From: Aquincola tertiaricarbonis
GTDB lineage: Bacteria > Pseudomonadota > Gammaproteobacteria > Burkholderiales > Burkholderiaceae_C
Length of the DNA stretch: 64,000 nt
Direction: 5' to 3'
NCBI RefSeq assembly: GCF_023573145.1
Contig: NZ_CP097635.1
Coordinates: 1,798,001 to 1,862,000, forward strand
The notes under the pieces are model-generated. The model was not told the DNA's origin. It made no database searches and saw only the letters and a program-made list of their open reading frames with translations. Made by a program: the position numbers and the translations under genes. This document shows positions 46,422-56,352 of the stretch, piece after piece. How positions within the stretch are numbered: position 1 is the stretch's first letter; each line of letters begins with the position of its first letter.

Positions 46422-47555
46422 TCACCCGGGTTGCATCACCCGGCGCCGGGCCGAGGGCGGCACGCCGTAGCGCTGGCGGTGGTAGCGGCTGAAGGCGCTG
46501 GCCGACTGGAAGCCGGTGCGCCAGGCCACATCCAGCAGGCTGAGCTCGGGTCGGGGCAGCAGCTCGGCCAGGCGGCGGGCGCGCAGCCGCTCCACCAGCT
46601 CGGCGAAGGGCAGGCCGGCGCAGTCCAGGTGGCGGCGCAGCGTCCAGCGGGAGCAGCCCAGCGCCTGCGCCACCGCCCGCTGCAGCGCCTGCAGGCTGCC
46701 GGGGTCGGCGTCGTCGGCTTCGGTCGGGGTGGCCGGCGGTGTCGGCCCGCTGCCGCTGGCGGCGTCCCACAGGCCGCACAGCACCGCCTCGGCCCGCGAG
46801 AGCAGGTCGTCGGACACCGGCTGGGCGGCCAGCTCATCCAGCCGCGCCTGCAGCTGGCGGCGGCTCAACTCGGCCAGCCACGGGTTGTGCGGCACCAGCG
46901 CCGCCCGCAGCGCCGGCCCGCGCACGATCAGGCGGTGCGCATCCACCTCGCTGCCGCCGTGCACCGGCATCTGCAGCCGGTGCTGCCAGGCCAGGCGTGC
47001 GCGGCTGCGGCTGGCGCCGGCCAGCTCGGCCCGCAGCTGCAGGCCACGCGGGCCGGCAGCGGCCTCGTGGTCGCGCAGCACTTCCCGCAGGATGCCGAAG
47101 TTGGCCAGCACGCTGTGCAGCGCGGCCTCGCCCTGGCAGTCAGGCCGGTAGGTCAGCACCAGGCAGTCGTCGCTGGCCTGCAGGTCCACCGTGTCGATGC
47201 TGCCCACCAGCGGCCGGAAATGCACCCATTCCGTCACCGCGCGGGCGGCACCGGGCTGGTTGAACCACAGCGCCGCCTGGTCGGACCAGTGGCGCTGCAG
47301 GCTGTCGCGGTCGATCGAGGCCAGGTCGGGCGCTCCGGGCGTGATCAGCGGCATCAACGCGCGCAGCCGTTCGTGCCGCTGGCGGCCCACGCGCAGGCCT
47401 GGCTGCGTCAGTTCATGGGCGCTGATGCCGCTGCGGCGGTGGAACTCGTCGGCGGGCATGCCATGGCGCCGCAGCGCTTCGTGCAGCACGCGGGCCAGGG
47501 TCATCGACACCGAGGGGGCTGGCGCGGCAGGCAGGGCAGGCCGGGTACTGAACAT
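46422..47555 (-). CDS. AraC-family transcriptional regulator (OruR-like)
   Basis: A 377-residue regulator. The N-terminal effector region (about 20-210, Arabinose_bd type as in OruR/ArgR-like regulators) includes ALRRHGMPADEFHRRSGIS. The C-terminal HTH pair contains VAQALGCSRWTLRRHLDCAGLPFAELVERLRARRLAELL and LSLLDVAWRTGFQSASAFSRYHRQRYGVPPS. ATG 47555 gives the longest frame and has no competing start. It is divergent from the GH3 gene across a 155-bp gap, and the GH3 gene is the likely target. Confidence 0.88.
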   Translation of the reverse strand: MFSTRPALPAAPAPSVSMTLARVLHEALRRHGMPADEFHRRSGISAHELTQPGLRVGRQRHERLRALMPLITPGAPDLASIDRDSLQRHWSDQAALWFNQPGAARAVTEWVHFRPLVGSIDTVDLQASDDCLVLTYRPDCQGEAALHSVLANFGILREVLRDHEAAAGPRGLQLRAELAGASRSRARLAWQHRLQMPVHGGSEVDAHRLIVRGPALRAALVPHNPWLAELSRRQLQARLDELAAQPVSDDLLSRAEAVLCGLWDAASGSGPTPPATPTEADDADPGSLQALQRAVAQALGCSRWTLRRHLDCAGLPFAELVERLRARRLAELLPRPELSLLDVAWRTGFQSASAFSRYHRQRYGVPPSARRRVMQPG

Positions 47556-47710
47556 GAGCGCAGGATTAACGAATCGACGTGTTTGTTCATCCCGTGTTAA
47601 CCCTCAAACCGGGCTGGCTGCTCCCGCAGGTCAAGTGCCTGCCCCCGCGTGCACAACGCGCCCGGCGCCCGGCCGGCAGCATCGGCGCCCCCACAACACG
47701 GAGACACACC

Positions 47711-49744
47711 ATGAAGCAGTCCCCCACGGGCCTGACCTCTGGCCGCACGCGCCGCGCTTTGCCACGCCCGCTGGGCCTGCCGCCCGGTGCCTGGCTGCTG
47801 CTGGCCGCGGCGCCCTGGCTGGGCGCCTGCGGCAGCGGCGACGACCGGCCTGCCCAGGCCACGCTGGGCCGCGACAGCCTGCCGCTGATCAGCCAGGACG
47901 GCTACCAGTTCAAGGATTTCAACCGCAACGGCCAGCTCGATGCCTTCGAGGACTGGCGCCGCAGCCCGGAGGCGCGCGCGGCCGACCTGGTGGGCCGCAT
48001 GAACCTGGCCGAGAAGGCGGGCGCGATGATGCACGGCACCCTGGTGCTGGACAGCGCCGGCACCGCCATCGACCTGGCCGCCACCGGCCCGCTGGTCACG
48101 CAACGGGGCGTCAACACCTTCATCACCCGCATGAGCGCCGACGCCGCCACGCTGGCCACCCAGCACAACAAGCTGCAGGCGCTGGCCGAGACCACGCGGC
48201 TGGCCATCCCGGTGTCCATCAGCAGCGACCCCCGCAACCACTTCCAGTACACCGTGGGCCAGAGCGTGTCGGGTGGGGGCTTCACCCAGTGGCCCGAGAC
48301 GCTGGGCCTGGCCGCCATCGACGATGCGGACCTGACCCGCCGCTTCGGCGACATCGCCCGCCAGGAATACCGCTCGGTGGGCCTGCACGTCGCGCTGTCG
48401 CCCATGGCCGACTTGGCCACCGAGCCGCGCTGGGGCCGCATCTTCGGCACCTTCGGGGAAGACCGCGCGCAGGTCAGCCGCCAGGTGCAGGCCTATGTGC
48501 AGGGCTTCCAGGGGCAGACCGACGGCCTGGGCGCCAACGGCGTGGTGGCCGTGGTCAAGCACTGGGGCGGCTACGGCGCGGCGAAGGACGGCTGGGACAG
48601 CCACAACCCCTACGGCAAGCTCATGACCTTTCCCGGTGCCAACCTGGCCGAGCACCTGAAGGCCTTCGACGGCGCCTTTGCCGCCGGCGTGAGCTCGGTG
48701 ATGCCCACCTATTCCGTGCCCGAGGGCACGGTGACGGTGGACGGCGTGACGCTGGAGAACGTGGGCGGCGGCTTCAACAAGCCGCTGCTGACCGACCTGC
48801 TGCGCCAGCGCCGCAGCTTCGACGGCGTGATCGTCAGCGACTGGGGCATCACCTCGGACTGCACCGGTCCGTGCCTGGACGGCGCGCCCGCCGGCGTGTC
48901 GCCCTTCGCGTTCTTCTCGTCCTTCGGCACCTCCTGGGGCGTGGAGACGCTGAGCCGGCGTGCCCGCTTCGTCAAGGCGGTCCATGCGGGCATGGACCAG
49001 TTCGGCGGCACCGAAGACAGCGACTACCTGGTGCAGGCCGTGCAGGCCGGTGAGCTGACCGAGGCGCGGCTGGACGAATCGGTGCGCCGCATCCTGCGGC
49101 AGAAGTTCCGCCAGGGCCTGTTCGAGAACCCGTATGTGGACGTGCAGGCCGCCGCCACGCTGGTGGCCACGCCGGCCCACCATGCCGATGCGCTGGAGGC
49201 GCAGCGCCGCTCGCAGGTGCTGCTGCAGAACCGCAACCAGCGGCTGCCGCTGGCGGCCAGCGTGCGCAAGGTCTGGCTCTACGGCATCAATGCCGACGTG
49301 GCCCGCAGCTACGGCTACACCGTGGTGGCCACGCCGGCCGAGGCGGACGTGGCCCTGGTGCGCACCGCCACGCCCAGCGAGCTGCTGCACCCCGGCTACA
49401 TCTTCGGGCTGCTGCAGCATGAAGGCACGCTGGCCTTTGCCGACGGCCAGGCCGACTACGAGGCCATCAAGGCCGCCGCGGTCGTGGTGCCCACGGTGGT
49501 GACGGTGTACATGGACCGGCCGGCGGTGCTCACCGCGCTGGTGGACAAGGTCGATGCGCTGCTGGCCAACTTCGGCGTCAGCGATGCGGCCCTGTTCGAC
49601 GTGCTCACCGGCCGCGCCAGTCCGCGCGGCAAGCTGCCGGTGGAGCTGCCGCGCTCGATGGAGGCGGTGGCCGCGCAGAAGTCAGACCTGCCGCACGACT
49701 CGGCGCAGCCGCTGTTCCCGTACGGGCACGGCCTGGCGTATTAA
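47711..49744 (+). CDS. Glycoside hydrolase family 3 lipoprotein (beta-glucosidase-like)
   Basis: The 677-residue protein has a lipoprotein signal ending AAPWLGAC and a polar linker. The GH3 TIM barrel includes the nucleophile motif GVIVSDWGIT (Asp) and PRWGRIFGTFGEDRAQVS. The alpha/beta sandwich domain follows, ending GRASPRGKLPVELPRS...LFPYGHGLAY, which is standard for beta-glucosidases. RDSLPLISQDGYQFKDFNRNG near the N-terminus is seen in GH3 enzymes of the 'BglX-like lipoprotein' group. It should hydrolyse beta-linked oligosaccharides at the outer membrane. Its TAA stop shares bases with the convergent MCP stop. Confidence 0.9.
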   Translation: MKQSPTGLTSGRTRRALPRPLGLPPGAWLLLAAAPWLGACGSGDDRPAQATLGRDSLPLISQDGYQFKDFNRNGQLDAFEDWRRSPEARAADLVGRMNLAEKAGAMMHGTLVLDSAGTAIDLAATGPLVTQRGVNTFITRMSADAATLATQHNKLQALAETTRLAIPVSISSDPRNHFQYTVGQSVSGGGFTQWPETLGLAAIDDADLTRRFGDIARQEYRSVGLHVALSPMADLATEPRWGRIFGTFGEDRAQVSRQVQAYVQGFQGQTDGLGANGVVAVVKHWGGYGAAKDGWDSHNPYGKLMTFPGANLAEHLKAFDGAFAAGVSSVMPTYSVPEGTVTVDGVTLENVGGGFNKPLLTDLLRQRRSFDGVIVSDWGITSDCTGPCLDGAPAGVSPFAFFSSFGTSWGVETLSRRARFVKAVHAGMDQFGGTEDSDYLVQAVQAGELTEARLDESVRRILRQKFRQGLFENPYVDVQAAATLVATPAHHADALEAQRRSQVLLQNRNQRLPLAASVRKVWLYGINADVARSYGYTVVATPAEADVALVRTATPSELLHPGYIFGLLQHEGTLAFADGQADYEAIKAAAVVVPTVVTVYMDRPAVLTALVDKVDALLANFGVSDAALFDVLTGRASPRGKLPVELPRSMEAVAAQKSDLPHDSAQPLFPYGHGLAY

Positions 49745-51681
49745 GCCGGCGCCAGCCGGAAGGTGTTCATCATCGCCGTCAGCCGCTGGGCCTGTTCCTT
49801 CAGGCTCTGGGCGGCGGCGGCCGACTGCTCCACCAGCGCGGCGTTTTGCTGCGTCATCTGATCGAGCTGGTTGACCGACTGGCCGATCTGGCCGATGCCC
49901 TGGCTCTGCTCGCTGGAAGCCGCAGTGATCTCGCCGATGATGTCGGTCACGCGCTGCACGCTGGCGACGATCTCGCCCATCGTGCTGCCCGCATCACGCA
50001 CCAGGCGTGAGCCGGTTTCCACGCGCTCGACGCTGGCGCCGATCAGGGTCTTGATCTCCTTGGCGGCTTCGGCGCTGCGCTGCGCCAGGCTGCGCACTTC
50101 ACCGGCCACCACCGCAAAGCCGCGGCCCTGTTCACCGGCACGGGCGGCTTCCACCGCCGCATTCAATGCCAGGATGTTGGTCTGGAAGGCGATGCCGTCG
50201 ATGGTGCCGATGATGTCGGCGATCTTCTGCGAGCTGGTGTGGATCTCATCCATGGTGGAGACCACCTGGGAGACCACGGCGCCGCCCTTGCCGGCGGTGT
50301 CGGAGGCCGAGCCGGCCAGCTGGTTGGCGGTGGTGGCGGCTTCGGCGGTCTGGCGCACGGTGCCGGTCAGCTGCTCCATGCTGCTGGCGGCCTGCTGCAG
50401 GTTGCTGGCGGTGTTCTCGGTGCGCTGGCTCAGGTCCTGGTTGCCGGTGGCGATCTCGGCCGACGCGGTCTCGATCGACTGCACCGCCTGGCGCAGCTCA
50501 CCGAACATCGTGGCAAAGCGCTGGCGCATGCTTTCCACCGCGCGGATCAGCAGCCCCACTTCGTCCTGGCGGCTGCTGTGGGCGGGGTGCGTCAGGTCGC
50601 CCTGGGCCAGCGCGTCCACGGCGCCGGTCAGCTCGCCCAGCGGCTGCGCCACCCAGCGGCGCATCGCCCAGAACAGGCCCACGCCCAGCAGCAGCGCGGC
50701 GCCACCCAGCAGCGCGCAATACAGCTTCACGGTCTGCCAGTGCGCGGCCATGGCCTGGTCTTCGCTCACCTCGGCCACCACCCACCAGCCGGTGCTCTGG
50801 CTGCGGCGCATCAGCGCCCAGCGCTCGCCGGGGCCGCCATCGCGCAGCGCCGGGGCCGCCCGCAACCAGCCGGCATCGCCCTGCGGCATCTGGTCGAACA
50901 AGGCCTGGGCGGCCGGCGTGGCCTCCAGCACCTTCTTGCCGGTGAATTGCGGGTGGTAGACGTACACCGCTTCATCGGGCTTCTTGCGCGGGTCGACGAC
51001 GTACAGGCCGCCAGTGTTATGCAGCTTCACGGCCTGCATCATCGTCAGCATCTCCGACTGGAAGCTGCTCAGGTCGAAGCCGATGAACAGGATGCCGGTG
51101 ATCTGGCCCTTGGCATCGCGCACCGGCTCGTAGTGCGTCATGTAGGGCTTGCCGAAGAGGGTGGCGCGGCCGCTGTACACCTCGCCGGCGCTCAGCTTGG
51201 CATAGGCGGGGTGGGCGCGGTCCAGCAGGGTGCCCATCGCGCGGTCGCCGTTCTCCTTGCGCAGCGAGGTGGTCACGCGGCGGAAGTCATCGCCTTCCCG
51301 CGCGAACACGGTGGCCACGCCGCCGGTGGAGGCGAGGAAGCGGTCTACCGCGTCGAACTGGCCGTTCAGCGGCTTGCCGGCGGCCAGCAGGTTCTTGCTG
51401 GCGGGGTCGAGTTCAAAGGTGGCCGGAAACCCGCTGCGAAAGCTCTGGAAGCTGCGCTGCGCCATCTGGCGCGACGATTTGTCGAAGGCATCGACGAAGC
51501 CGGCCATCGCCTGGGCGGTGTCGTCGGCCGCATCGGCGGCGGCGTCGCGCTGGCGCCCGGTGGTGATCAGCGTGATCAGCAGGCAGATGGCCAGCAGCAC
51601 GGCGCCCACACCCAGGCTGCCGATGAGGGAGATGCGTCGGGCCAATGCGCCGGACGCGGGTTTGTCGGTCGAATACTTCAC
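49741..51681 (-). CDS. Methyl-accepting chemotaxis protein with Cache_3-Cache_2 sensor
   Basis: The 646-residue receptor has TM1 at about 17-40, a large periplasmic Cache_3-Cache_2 fusion domain (about 50-305; GVATVFAREGDDFRRVTTSLRKENG, MTHYEPVRDAKGQITGILFIGFD), TM2 at about 315-335, HAMP, and the MA domain with [41 protein letters not shown]. Sensor domains of this type often detect organic acids or redox change. The signalling-domain DNA is almost identical to that of the next MCP over 526 bp. It lies downstream of a terminator that separates it from the che operon. The product ends FRLAPA with no CheR tether. Confidence 0.92.
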   Translation of the reverse strand: MKYSTDKPASGALARRISLIGSLGVGAVLLAICLLITLITTGRQRDAAADAADDTAQAMAGFVDAFDKSSRQMAQRSFQSFRSGFPATFELDPASKNLLAAGKPLNGQFDAVDRFLASTGGVATVFAREGDDFRRVTTSLRKENGDRAMGTLLDRAHPAYAKLSAGEVYSGRATLFGKPYMTHYEPVRDAKGQITGILFIGFDLSSFQSEMLTMMQAVKLHNTGGLYVVDPRKKPDEAVYVYHPQFTGKKVLEATPAAQALFDQMPQGDAGWLRAAPALRDGGPGERWALMRRSQSTGWWVVAEVSEDQAMAAHWQTVKLYCALLGGAALLLGVGLFWAMRRWVAQPLGELTGAVDALAQGDLTHPAHSSRQDEVGLLIRAVESMRQRFATMFGELRQAVQSIETASAEIATGNQDLSQRTENTASNLQQAASSMEQLTGTVRQTAEAATTANQLAGSASDTAGKGGAVVSQVVSTMDEIHTSSQKIADIIGTIDGIAFQTNILALNAAVEAARAGEQGRGFAVVAGEVRSLAQRSAEAAKEIKTLIGASVERVETGSRLVRDAGSTMGEIVASVQRVTDIIGEITAASSEQSQGIGQIGQSVNQLDQMTQQNAALVEQSAAAAQSLKEQAQRLTAMMNTFRLAPA

Positions 51682-51716
51682 GTGGGGATCCCTCGCACTT
51701 GTGGCACTCAGGGGCC

Positions 51717-51746
51717 TGAAAAAAAGGAAAGCGGGCCGAAGCCCGC
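51717..51746 (-). terminator. Rho-independent terminator after the che operon
   Basis: On the minus strand GCGGGC-TTCG-GCCCGC forms a 6-bp GC stem with a stable tetraloop, followed by a T-rich run (TTTCCTTTTTTT). It lies 6 bp after the MCP stop at 51753, so it ends the che operon before the second MCP gene. Confidence 0.85.
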
Positions 51747-51752
51747 GGTCTG

Positions 51753-53666
51753 TCAGAAGGTTTCCCAGTCGCCGTCGTCAGCGGCGCGGGCGGCCGGGGC
51801 CGGCGGCGCCGGCTTGGCTGCCGGTGCTGCCGCCGGCGCAGCCGGCAGCGGCTTGGGTGCGGCAGCGGTCACGACCGGGGTGGCGGTGGGCGCCTTGGCG
51901 GGCACGGCCTTGGCCGCCTTGGCCAGCTTGCCGGCGGCCGCCTTGACGGCCGGCTTCACCGCCGACACCAGCTTGGTGGCTGCCTGGCGGGAGGTGACGC
52001 TGGCGCGCTGGATGGCGGCGCGCGCCGGGGCGGCGGCAGGCGCAGCCACCGGCGTGGGCGCATGGCTCACGGGCGCCGCCATCCGCGGCGCAGCCGCGGC
52101 CGGACCGGCCAGCGTGAACGAGGCGGTCAGCTGCGTCAGGCGCGAGGCCTGTTCCTTCAGGCTTTCGGCGGCGGCGGCCGACTCTTCCACCAACGCGGCG
52201 TTCTGCTGCGTCATCTGGTCGAGCTCGATCACCGAGCGGTTCACCTGGTTGATGCCCTGGCTCTGCTCGGCCGTGGCGGCGGTGATCTCGCCGATGATGT
52301 CGGTCACGCGCTGCACGCTGGCGACGATCTCGCCCATCGTGCTGCCCGCATCGCGCACCAGGCGTGAGCCGGTTTCCACGCGCTCGACGCTGGCGCCGAT
52401 CAGGGTCTTGATCTCCTTGGCGGCCTCGGCGCTGCGCTGCGCCAGGCTGCGCACTTCACCGGCCACCACCGCAAAGCCGCGGCCCTGTTCACCGGCACGG
52501 GCGGCTTCCACCGCCGCATTCAATGCCAGGATGTTGGTCTGGAAGGCGATGCCGTCGATGGTGCCGATGATGTCGGCGATCTTCTGCGAGCTGGTGTGGA
52601 TCTCGTCCATGGTGGAGACCACCTGGGAGACCACGGCGCCGCCCTTGCCGGCGGTGTCGGAGGCCGAGCCGGCCAGCTGGTTGGCGGTGGTGGCGGCTTC
52701 GGCGGTCTGGCGCACGGTGCCGGTCAGCTGCTCCATGCTGCTGGCGGCCTGCTGCAGGTTGCTGGCGGTGTTCTCGGTGCGGTGGCTCAGGTCCTGGTTG
52801 CCGGTGGCCACCTCGCTGGATGCCAGCTGGATGTTGGAGGCCGCATCGCGGATGTCACCGACGATGCTGCGCAGGCGCTGCTGCATGGCCGAGAGCGAGC
52901 GCAGCAGGTGCGCGGTCTCGTCCTTGCCGTCGGCATTCACCTCGCCGCTCAGGTCGCCCTTGGCGATGTCGTCGGCCAGTCGGCGCGCAGCATCCACCGG
53001 CTGGCAGATCGAGCGCATGTTCAGCAGCGTCAGCGGCAGCACCACGGCCACGGCCAGCAGCAGGGCGCCACCGAACAGCCACACCGTGCTGGTCACGGCG
53101 CCGACGGCTTCGGCATGCGCCTCTTCGGCTTCCTGCTCCAGCGCCTTGCGGATGTCGCCCACCAGGGCGTAGGCCGCGTCGCTGTGCTGGTGGGCGGGGC
53201 CCAGCATGCGGTTGGCCACCGTGGCGGTGTCGTACGCGCTGGCTTCCAGCTGGCGGGCCACCGGCGCCAGCTTCTTGGCGTAGTTCTCCAGCTCGGGCTG
53301 CATGCGGCGCAGGAAGGGGTTGTCCAGGTCTTCCTCGCCGGACAGCATCTCGACGACGAGCTTGTTGGCCCGCTCCATCGTCTGCTTCCAGGCCTCGTAG
53401 TGCTTGGCCACCAGCTCCGGTTTCTCGTAGCTGATGATCATGTCCTTCTCGCGGCTGCGCAGGTCGCCGATGGCGGCGCGCAGGTCGCTGAGTTCCGAGG
53501 CCTCGGCCACCGTGTTCTGCGCGAACGCGGTGTTGATGGACTCGATGCGGTACATGCCGTACAGGCCGGCGCTGCCCACCAGGGCCAGCAGCACCAGTAC
53601 CACGCCAATCGCTCCGATCATCCGCACGCGGATGGTGAAGCTTCTCATCATGTCGTTCAGCTGCAT
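51753..53666 (-). CDS. Methyl-accepting chemotaxis protein (4HB type) with DWETF tether
   Basis: A 637-residue receptor. TM1 (about 15-36) is followed by a four-helix-bundle sensor (about 40-185; [20 protein letters not shown], a 4HB_MCP motif), TM2 (about 190-212), HAMP, and the MA domain. A long Ala/Pro/Lys-rich linker (about 515-630) leads to a final DGDWETF. The last five residues match the NWETF-type tail that recruits CheR and CheB in enteric receptors, on a flexible arm. It is directly downstream of cheA (21 bp), and a strong terminator follows it. Confidence 0.93.
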   Translation of the reverse strand: MQLNDMMRSFTIRVRMIGAIGVVLVLLALVGSAGLYGMYRIESINTAFAQNTVAEASELSDLRAAIGDLRSREKDMIISYEKPELVAKHYEAWKQTMERANKLVVEMLSGEEDLDNPFLRRMQPELENYAKKLAPVARQLEASAYDTATVANRMLGPAHQHSDAAYALVGDIRKALEQEAEEAHAEAVGAVTSTVWLFGGALLLAVAVVLPLTLLNMRSICQPVDAARRLADDIAKGDLSGEVNADGKDETAHLLRSLSAMQQRLRSIVGDIRDAASNIQLASSEVATGNQDLSHRTENTASNLQQAASSMEQLTGTVRQTAEAATTANQLAGSASDTAGKGGAVVSQVVSTMDEIHTSSQKIADIIGTIDGIAFQTNILALNAAVEAARAGEQGRGFAVVAGEVRSLAQRSAEAAKEIKTLIGASVERVETGSRLVRDAGSTMGEIVASVQRVTDIIGEITAATAEQSQGINQVNRSVIELDQMTQQNAALVEESAAAAESLKEQASRLTQLTASFTLAGPAAAAPRMAAPVSHAPTPVAAPAAAPARAAIQRASVTSRQAATKLVSAVKPAVKAAAGKLAKAAKAVPAKAPTATPVVTAAAPKPLPAAPAAAPAAKPAPPAPAARAADDGDWETF

Positions 53667-53687
53667 GCTCTACTTCTTTCGCGAACG

Positions 53688-55877
53688 TCAGTGGCGGCTG
53701 CGGCGGATCAGGCTGCCCACATCCAGGATCAGGGCCACCCGGCCGTCACCCATGATGGTGGCGCCCGAGACGTCGTTGACGCGGCGGTAGTTGGCTTCGA
53801 GGTTCTTCACCACCACCTGCTGCTGGCCGAGCAGCTCGTCCACCAGCACCGCCACGCGGCCGCCCTCGGCTTCGATCACCACCAGGATGTTGCTGGCGTG
53901 CTCGAAGTCGAAGCGCGGCACCTGGAACACTTCCTCCAGGTCGATCACCGGCATGTATTCGTCGCGCACTTCCACCACGCGGCCGCTGCCGCCGATGGTC
54001 TTGACCATGCCCGGCTGCACCTGGAAGGACTCGACCACGCTGGACAGCGGCAGGATGTAGCACTCCTCGCCCACGCCCACGCTCATGCCGTCCATGATGG
54101 CCAGCGTCAGCGGCAGGCGCACCCGCACGCTCATGCCATAGCCCTCGGCCGAATCGATCTCCACCGAGCCGCCGAGCGAGGTGATGTTCTTCTTCACCAC
54201 GTCCATGCCCACGCCGCGGCCCGACACGTCGGTCACCTGTTCGGCGGTGGAGAAGCCCGGGGCGAAGATCAGGTTCCACACCTCGGCATCGGTCAGCGAG
54301 TCGGGTGCGTCGATGCCCTTCTCGCGGGCCTTCTTCAGCAGCTTCTCGCGTGACAGGCCGCGGCCGTCGTCGCGCACCTCGATCACGATGCTGCCGCCCT
54401 GATGGGAGGCGACCAGCGTGATGGTGCCGTTCTCGCTCTTGCCCTTGGCCAGGCGGTCGGCCGGCATCTCGATGCCGTGGTCGCAGCTGTTGCGCACCAG
54501 GTGGGTCAGCGGGTCGGTGATCTTCTCGACCAGGCCCTTGTCCAGTTCGGTGGCTTCACCCTGCGTCACCAGCTCGACCTTCTTGCCGAGCTTGGCCGCC
54601 AGGTCGCGCAGCATGCGCGGGAAGCGGTTGAACACCATCGACATCGGAATCATCCGGATCGACATCACCGCTTCCTGCAGGTCGCGGGTGTTGCGTTCCA
54701 GGTCGGCCAGGCCCGAGACGAGCTGCTGGGCGATGCCGGTGTCGAGGTTCTTGCTGTTCTGCGCCAGCATGGCCTGGGTGATGACGAGTTCGCCCACCAG
54801 GTTGATCAGCTGGTCCACCTTTTCCACCGACACGCGCAGCGTGGCGGAGTCCAGGCCCGCGCCCTGTTTGGCCTCGGCCTTGGGCGCACGCGGTGCGGCA
54901 GCCACGGGCTTGGCCACTTCGGCGGCGGCGGGCACGCCGGCCACGGGGGTGGCGGCAGCGGCGGCCTGGCCGGGGGCGCCCGGTGCGTCGTCGAAGAAGC
55001 CGTAGCCAGGGTCGGCGGCCGAGGGCTTGGCCGGCTCCGGTGCGCCGGGGCTGCCTTCGTGGAAGCCGAAGCCCGGGCCCAGCGGCTGCAGCTTCATGTG
55101 CTCACGCGCCACATGGAAGCTGAACAGGTCCAGCAGGTCGTTGTCCGAGCTGCTGGTGGTGATCTTGAAGCGGCGCATGCCGTCGGCGGCGCGGCCGGCG
55201 TCCAGCGGCTCGATGACGCCCAGATCGGCAATTTCCTTGAACAGGTCGGCCAGGCTGTCGGCCTGCTCGGGCTGCGGCAGCGGGCCAACGGTCAGCTCCA
55301 GCTGGCGCAGGCCGGGTGCCAGCGGCGCAGCCTGGGCGGCCGGGGCCGGTTGCAGGTCGTCGATCAGGTTCTCCGGCGCAGGCGCGGCCACGGCGGCCGG
55401 TGCCGGCGCGGGGGCCGGCGCAGCGACGGGGGCGGCTGCCGCGACGGGCACGGAGCCACCTTCGACCAGCGCGCGGATGCTGAACAGCAGGTCGGTGGTG
55501 TCCACCGGGTCGCCGCCGGCACCCTGGTGGCGGGCCAGCTGTGCGCGCAGCGCATCGCCGGCGGCCAGCAGCACGTCCACCATCTGGGCGTTGGGGGCCA
55601 GCTCATGGCGGCGCAGCTTGTCCAGCAGCGTCTCCATCTGGTGGGTCAGCTCGGCCACGTCGGCAAAGCCGAAGGTGGCCGCGCCACCCTTGACCGAGTG
55701 CGCGCAGCGGAACACCGCGTTCAGCTCTTCGTCGTCGGCCTGTTCCAGGTCGATCTGCAGGAGCATCTGCTCCATGCTGTCCAGGTTCTCGCCGGCCTCT
55801 TCGAAAAAGACCTGGTAGAACTGGCTCAGATCGAAGCCGGCCGAGGCGTTGCCGCCTTCTTGTGTCATTTCGCCCAT
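53688..55877 (-). CDS. cheA: Chemotaxis histidine kinase CheA
   Basis: A 729-residue kinase. The Hpt domain carries phospho-His60 in FRCAHSVKGGAATFGF. Ala/Pro-rich linkers (about 140-185 and 275-340) flank a middle domain of P2 position. The dimerisation helix pair (about 345-405) includes NLVGELVITQAML. The HATPase domain has HLVRNSCDHGIEMP (N-box), VRDDGRGLS and SGRGVGMDVVKKN (G-boxes). The C-terminal CheW-like domain begins near 590 (GVGEECYILPLSSVVESF). It autophosphorylates under receptor control and passes phosphate to CheY. It lies between cheY and an MCP gene in one operon. Confidence 0.95.
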   Translation of the reverse strand: MGEMTQEGGNASAGFDLSQFYQVFFEEAGENLDSMEQMLLQIDLEQADDEELNAVFRCAHSVKGGAATFGFADVAELTHQMETLLDKLRRHELAPNAQMVDVLLAAGDALRAQLARHQGAGGDPVDTTDLLFSIRALVEGGSVPVAAAAPVAAPAPAPAPAAVAAPAPENLIDDLQPAPAAQAAPLAPGLRQLELTVGPLPQPEQADSLADLFKEIADLGVIEPLDAGRAADGMRRFKITTSSSDNDLLDLFSFHVAREHMKLQPLGPGFGFHEGSPGAPEPAKPSAADPGYGFFDDAPGAPGQAAAAATPVAGVPAAAEVAKPVAAAPRAPKAEAKQGAGLDSATLRVSVEKVDQLINLVGELVITQAMLAQNSKNLDTGIAQQLVSGLADLERNTRDLQEAVMSIRMIPMSMVFNRFPRMLRDLAAKLGKKVELVTQGEATELDKGLVEKITDPLTHLVRNSCDHGIEMPADRLAKGKSENGTITLVASHQGGSIVIEVRDDGRGLSREKLLKKAREKGIDAPDSLTDAEVWNLIFAPGFSTAEQVTDVSGRGVGMDVVKKNITSLGGSVEIDSAEGYGMSVRVRLPLTLAIMDGMSVGVGEECYILPLSSVVESFQVQPGMVKTIGGSGRVVEVRDEYMPVIDLEEVFQVPRFDFEHASNILVVIEAEGGRVAVLVDELLGQQQVVVKNLEANYRRVNDVSGATIMGDGRVALILDVGSLIRRSRH

Positions 55878-55899
55878 CGGGTGCTCCGGGAGTGCTGCT

Positions 55900-56262
55900 T
55901 CAGCGGATGACCTTGCCGATCACCTCGATCAGCTTGGCGGGGTCGAACGGCTTGACCAACCAGCCAGTCGCGCCGGCGGCGCGGCCGGCCTGCTTCATCT
56001 GGTCGCTGGACTCGGTGGTCAGGATCAGGATGGGCGTGGACTTGAACTTGGGGTTCTCGCGCAGCTTCTTGGTCAGCCCGATGCCGTCCATGCGGGGCAT
56101 GTTCTGGTCGGTCAGCACGAGGTTGAAGTCGCGGCTATTGGCTTTTTCCCACGCGTCCTGGCCGTCCACGGCTTCGACGACGTTGTAGCCCGCATTCTTC
56201 AGGGTGAAGGTGACCATCTGGCGCATGGACGCCGAATCGTCGACGGCAAGGATTGAGTGCAT
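55900..56262 (-). CDS. cheY: CheY-like single-domain response regulator
   Basis: A 120-residue receiver with acidic pair DD at 8-9, phospho-acceptor D52 (LVLTDQNMPRMDG), Thr in LTTESS near 82-83 and K104 in WLVKPFDP. It lacks an output domain and is the length of E. coli CheY. The gene is directly upstream of cheA (22 bp gap) and downstream of the CheZ-like gene, as expected for the flagellar-switch regulator or a CheY-like type IV pilus regulator. Confidence 0.93.
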   Translation of the reverse strand: MHSILAVDDSASMRQMVTFTLKNAGYNVVEAVDGQDAWEKANSRDFNLVLTDQNMPRMDGIGLTKKLRENPKFKSTPILILTTESSDQMKQAGRAAGATGWLVKPFDPAKLIEVIGKVIR

Positions 56263-56352
56263 CGTTCGTAACTCCGAATCGTTCTCGGGGGTTTTCGGGC
56301 GAACCCGGGGCTTCTTTAGGACTGTCGAAGGGGCCGCTGGCGTGCGGATTGC

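Noticed and set aside
47597..49420. A 607-residue antisense frame in the GH3 gene
   Set aside because: GH3 catalytic motifs are on the plus strand; the antisense frame is a composition shadow.
50239..53172. A 977-residue plus-strand frame across both MCP genes
   Set aside because: It repeats the same motif twice only because the MCP genes are duplicated on the other strand.
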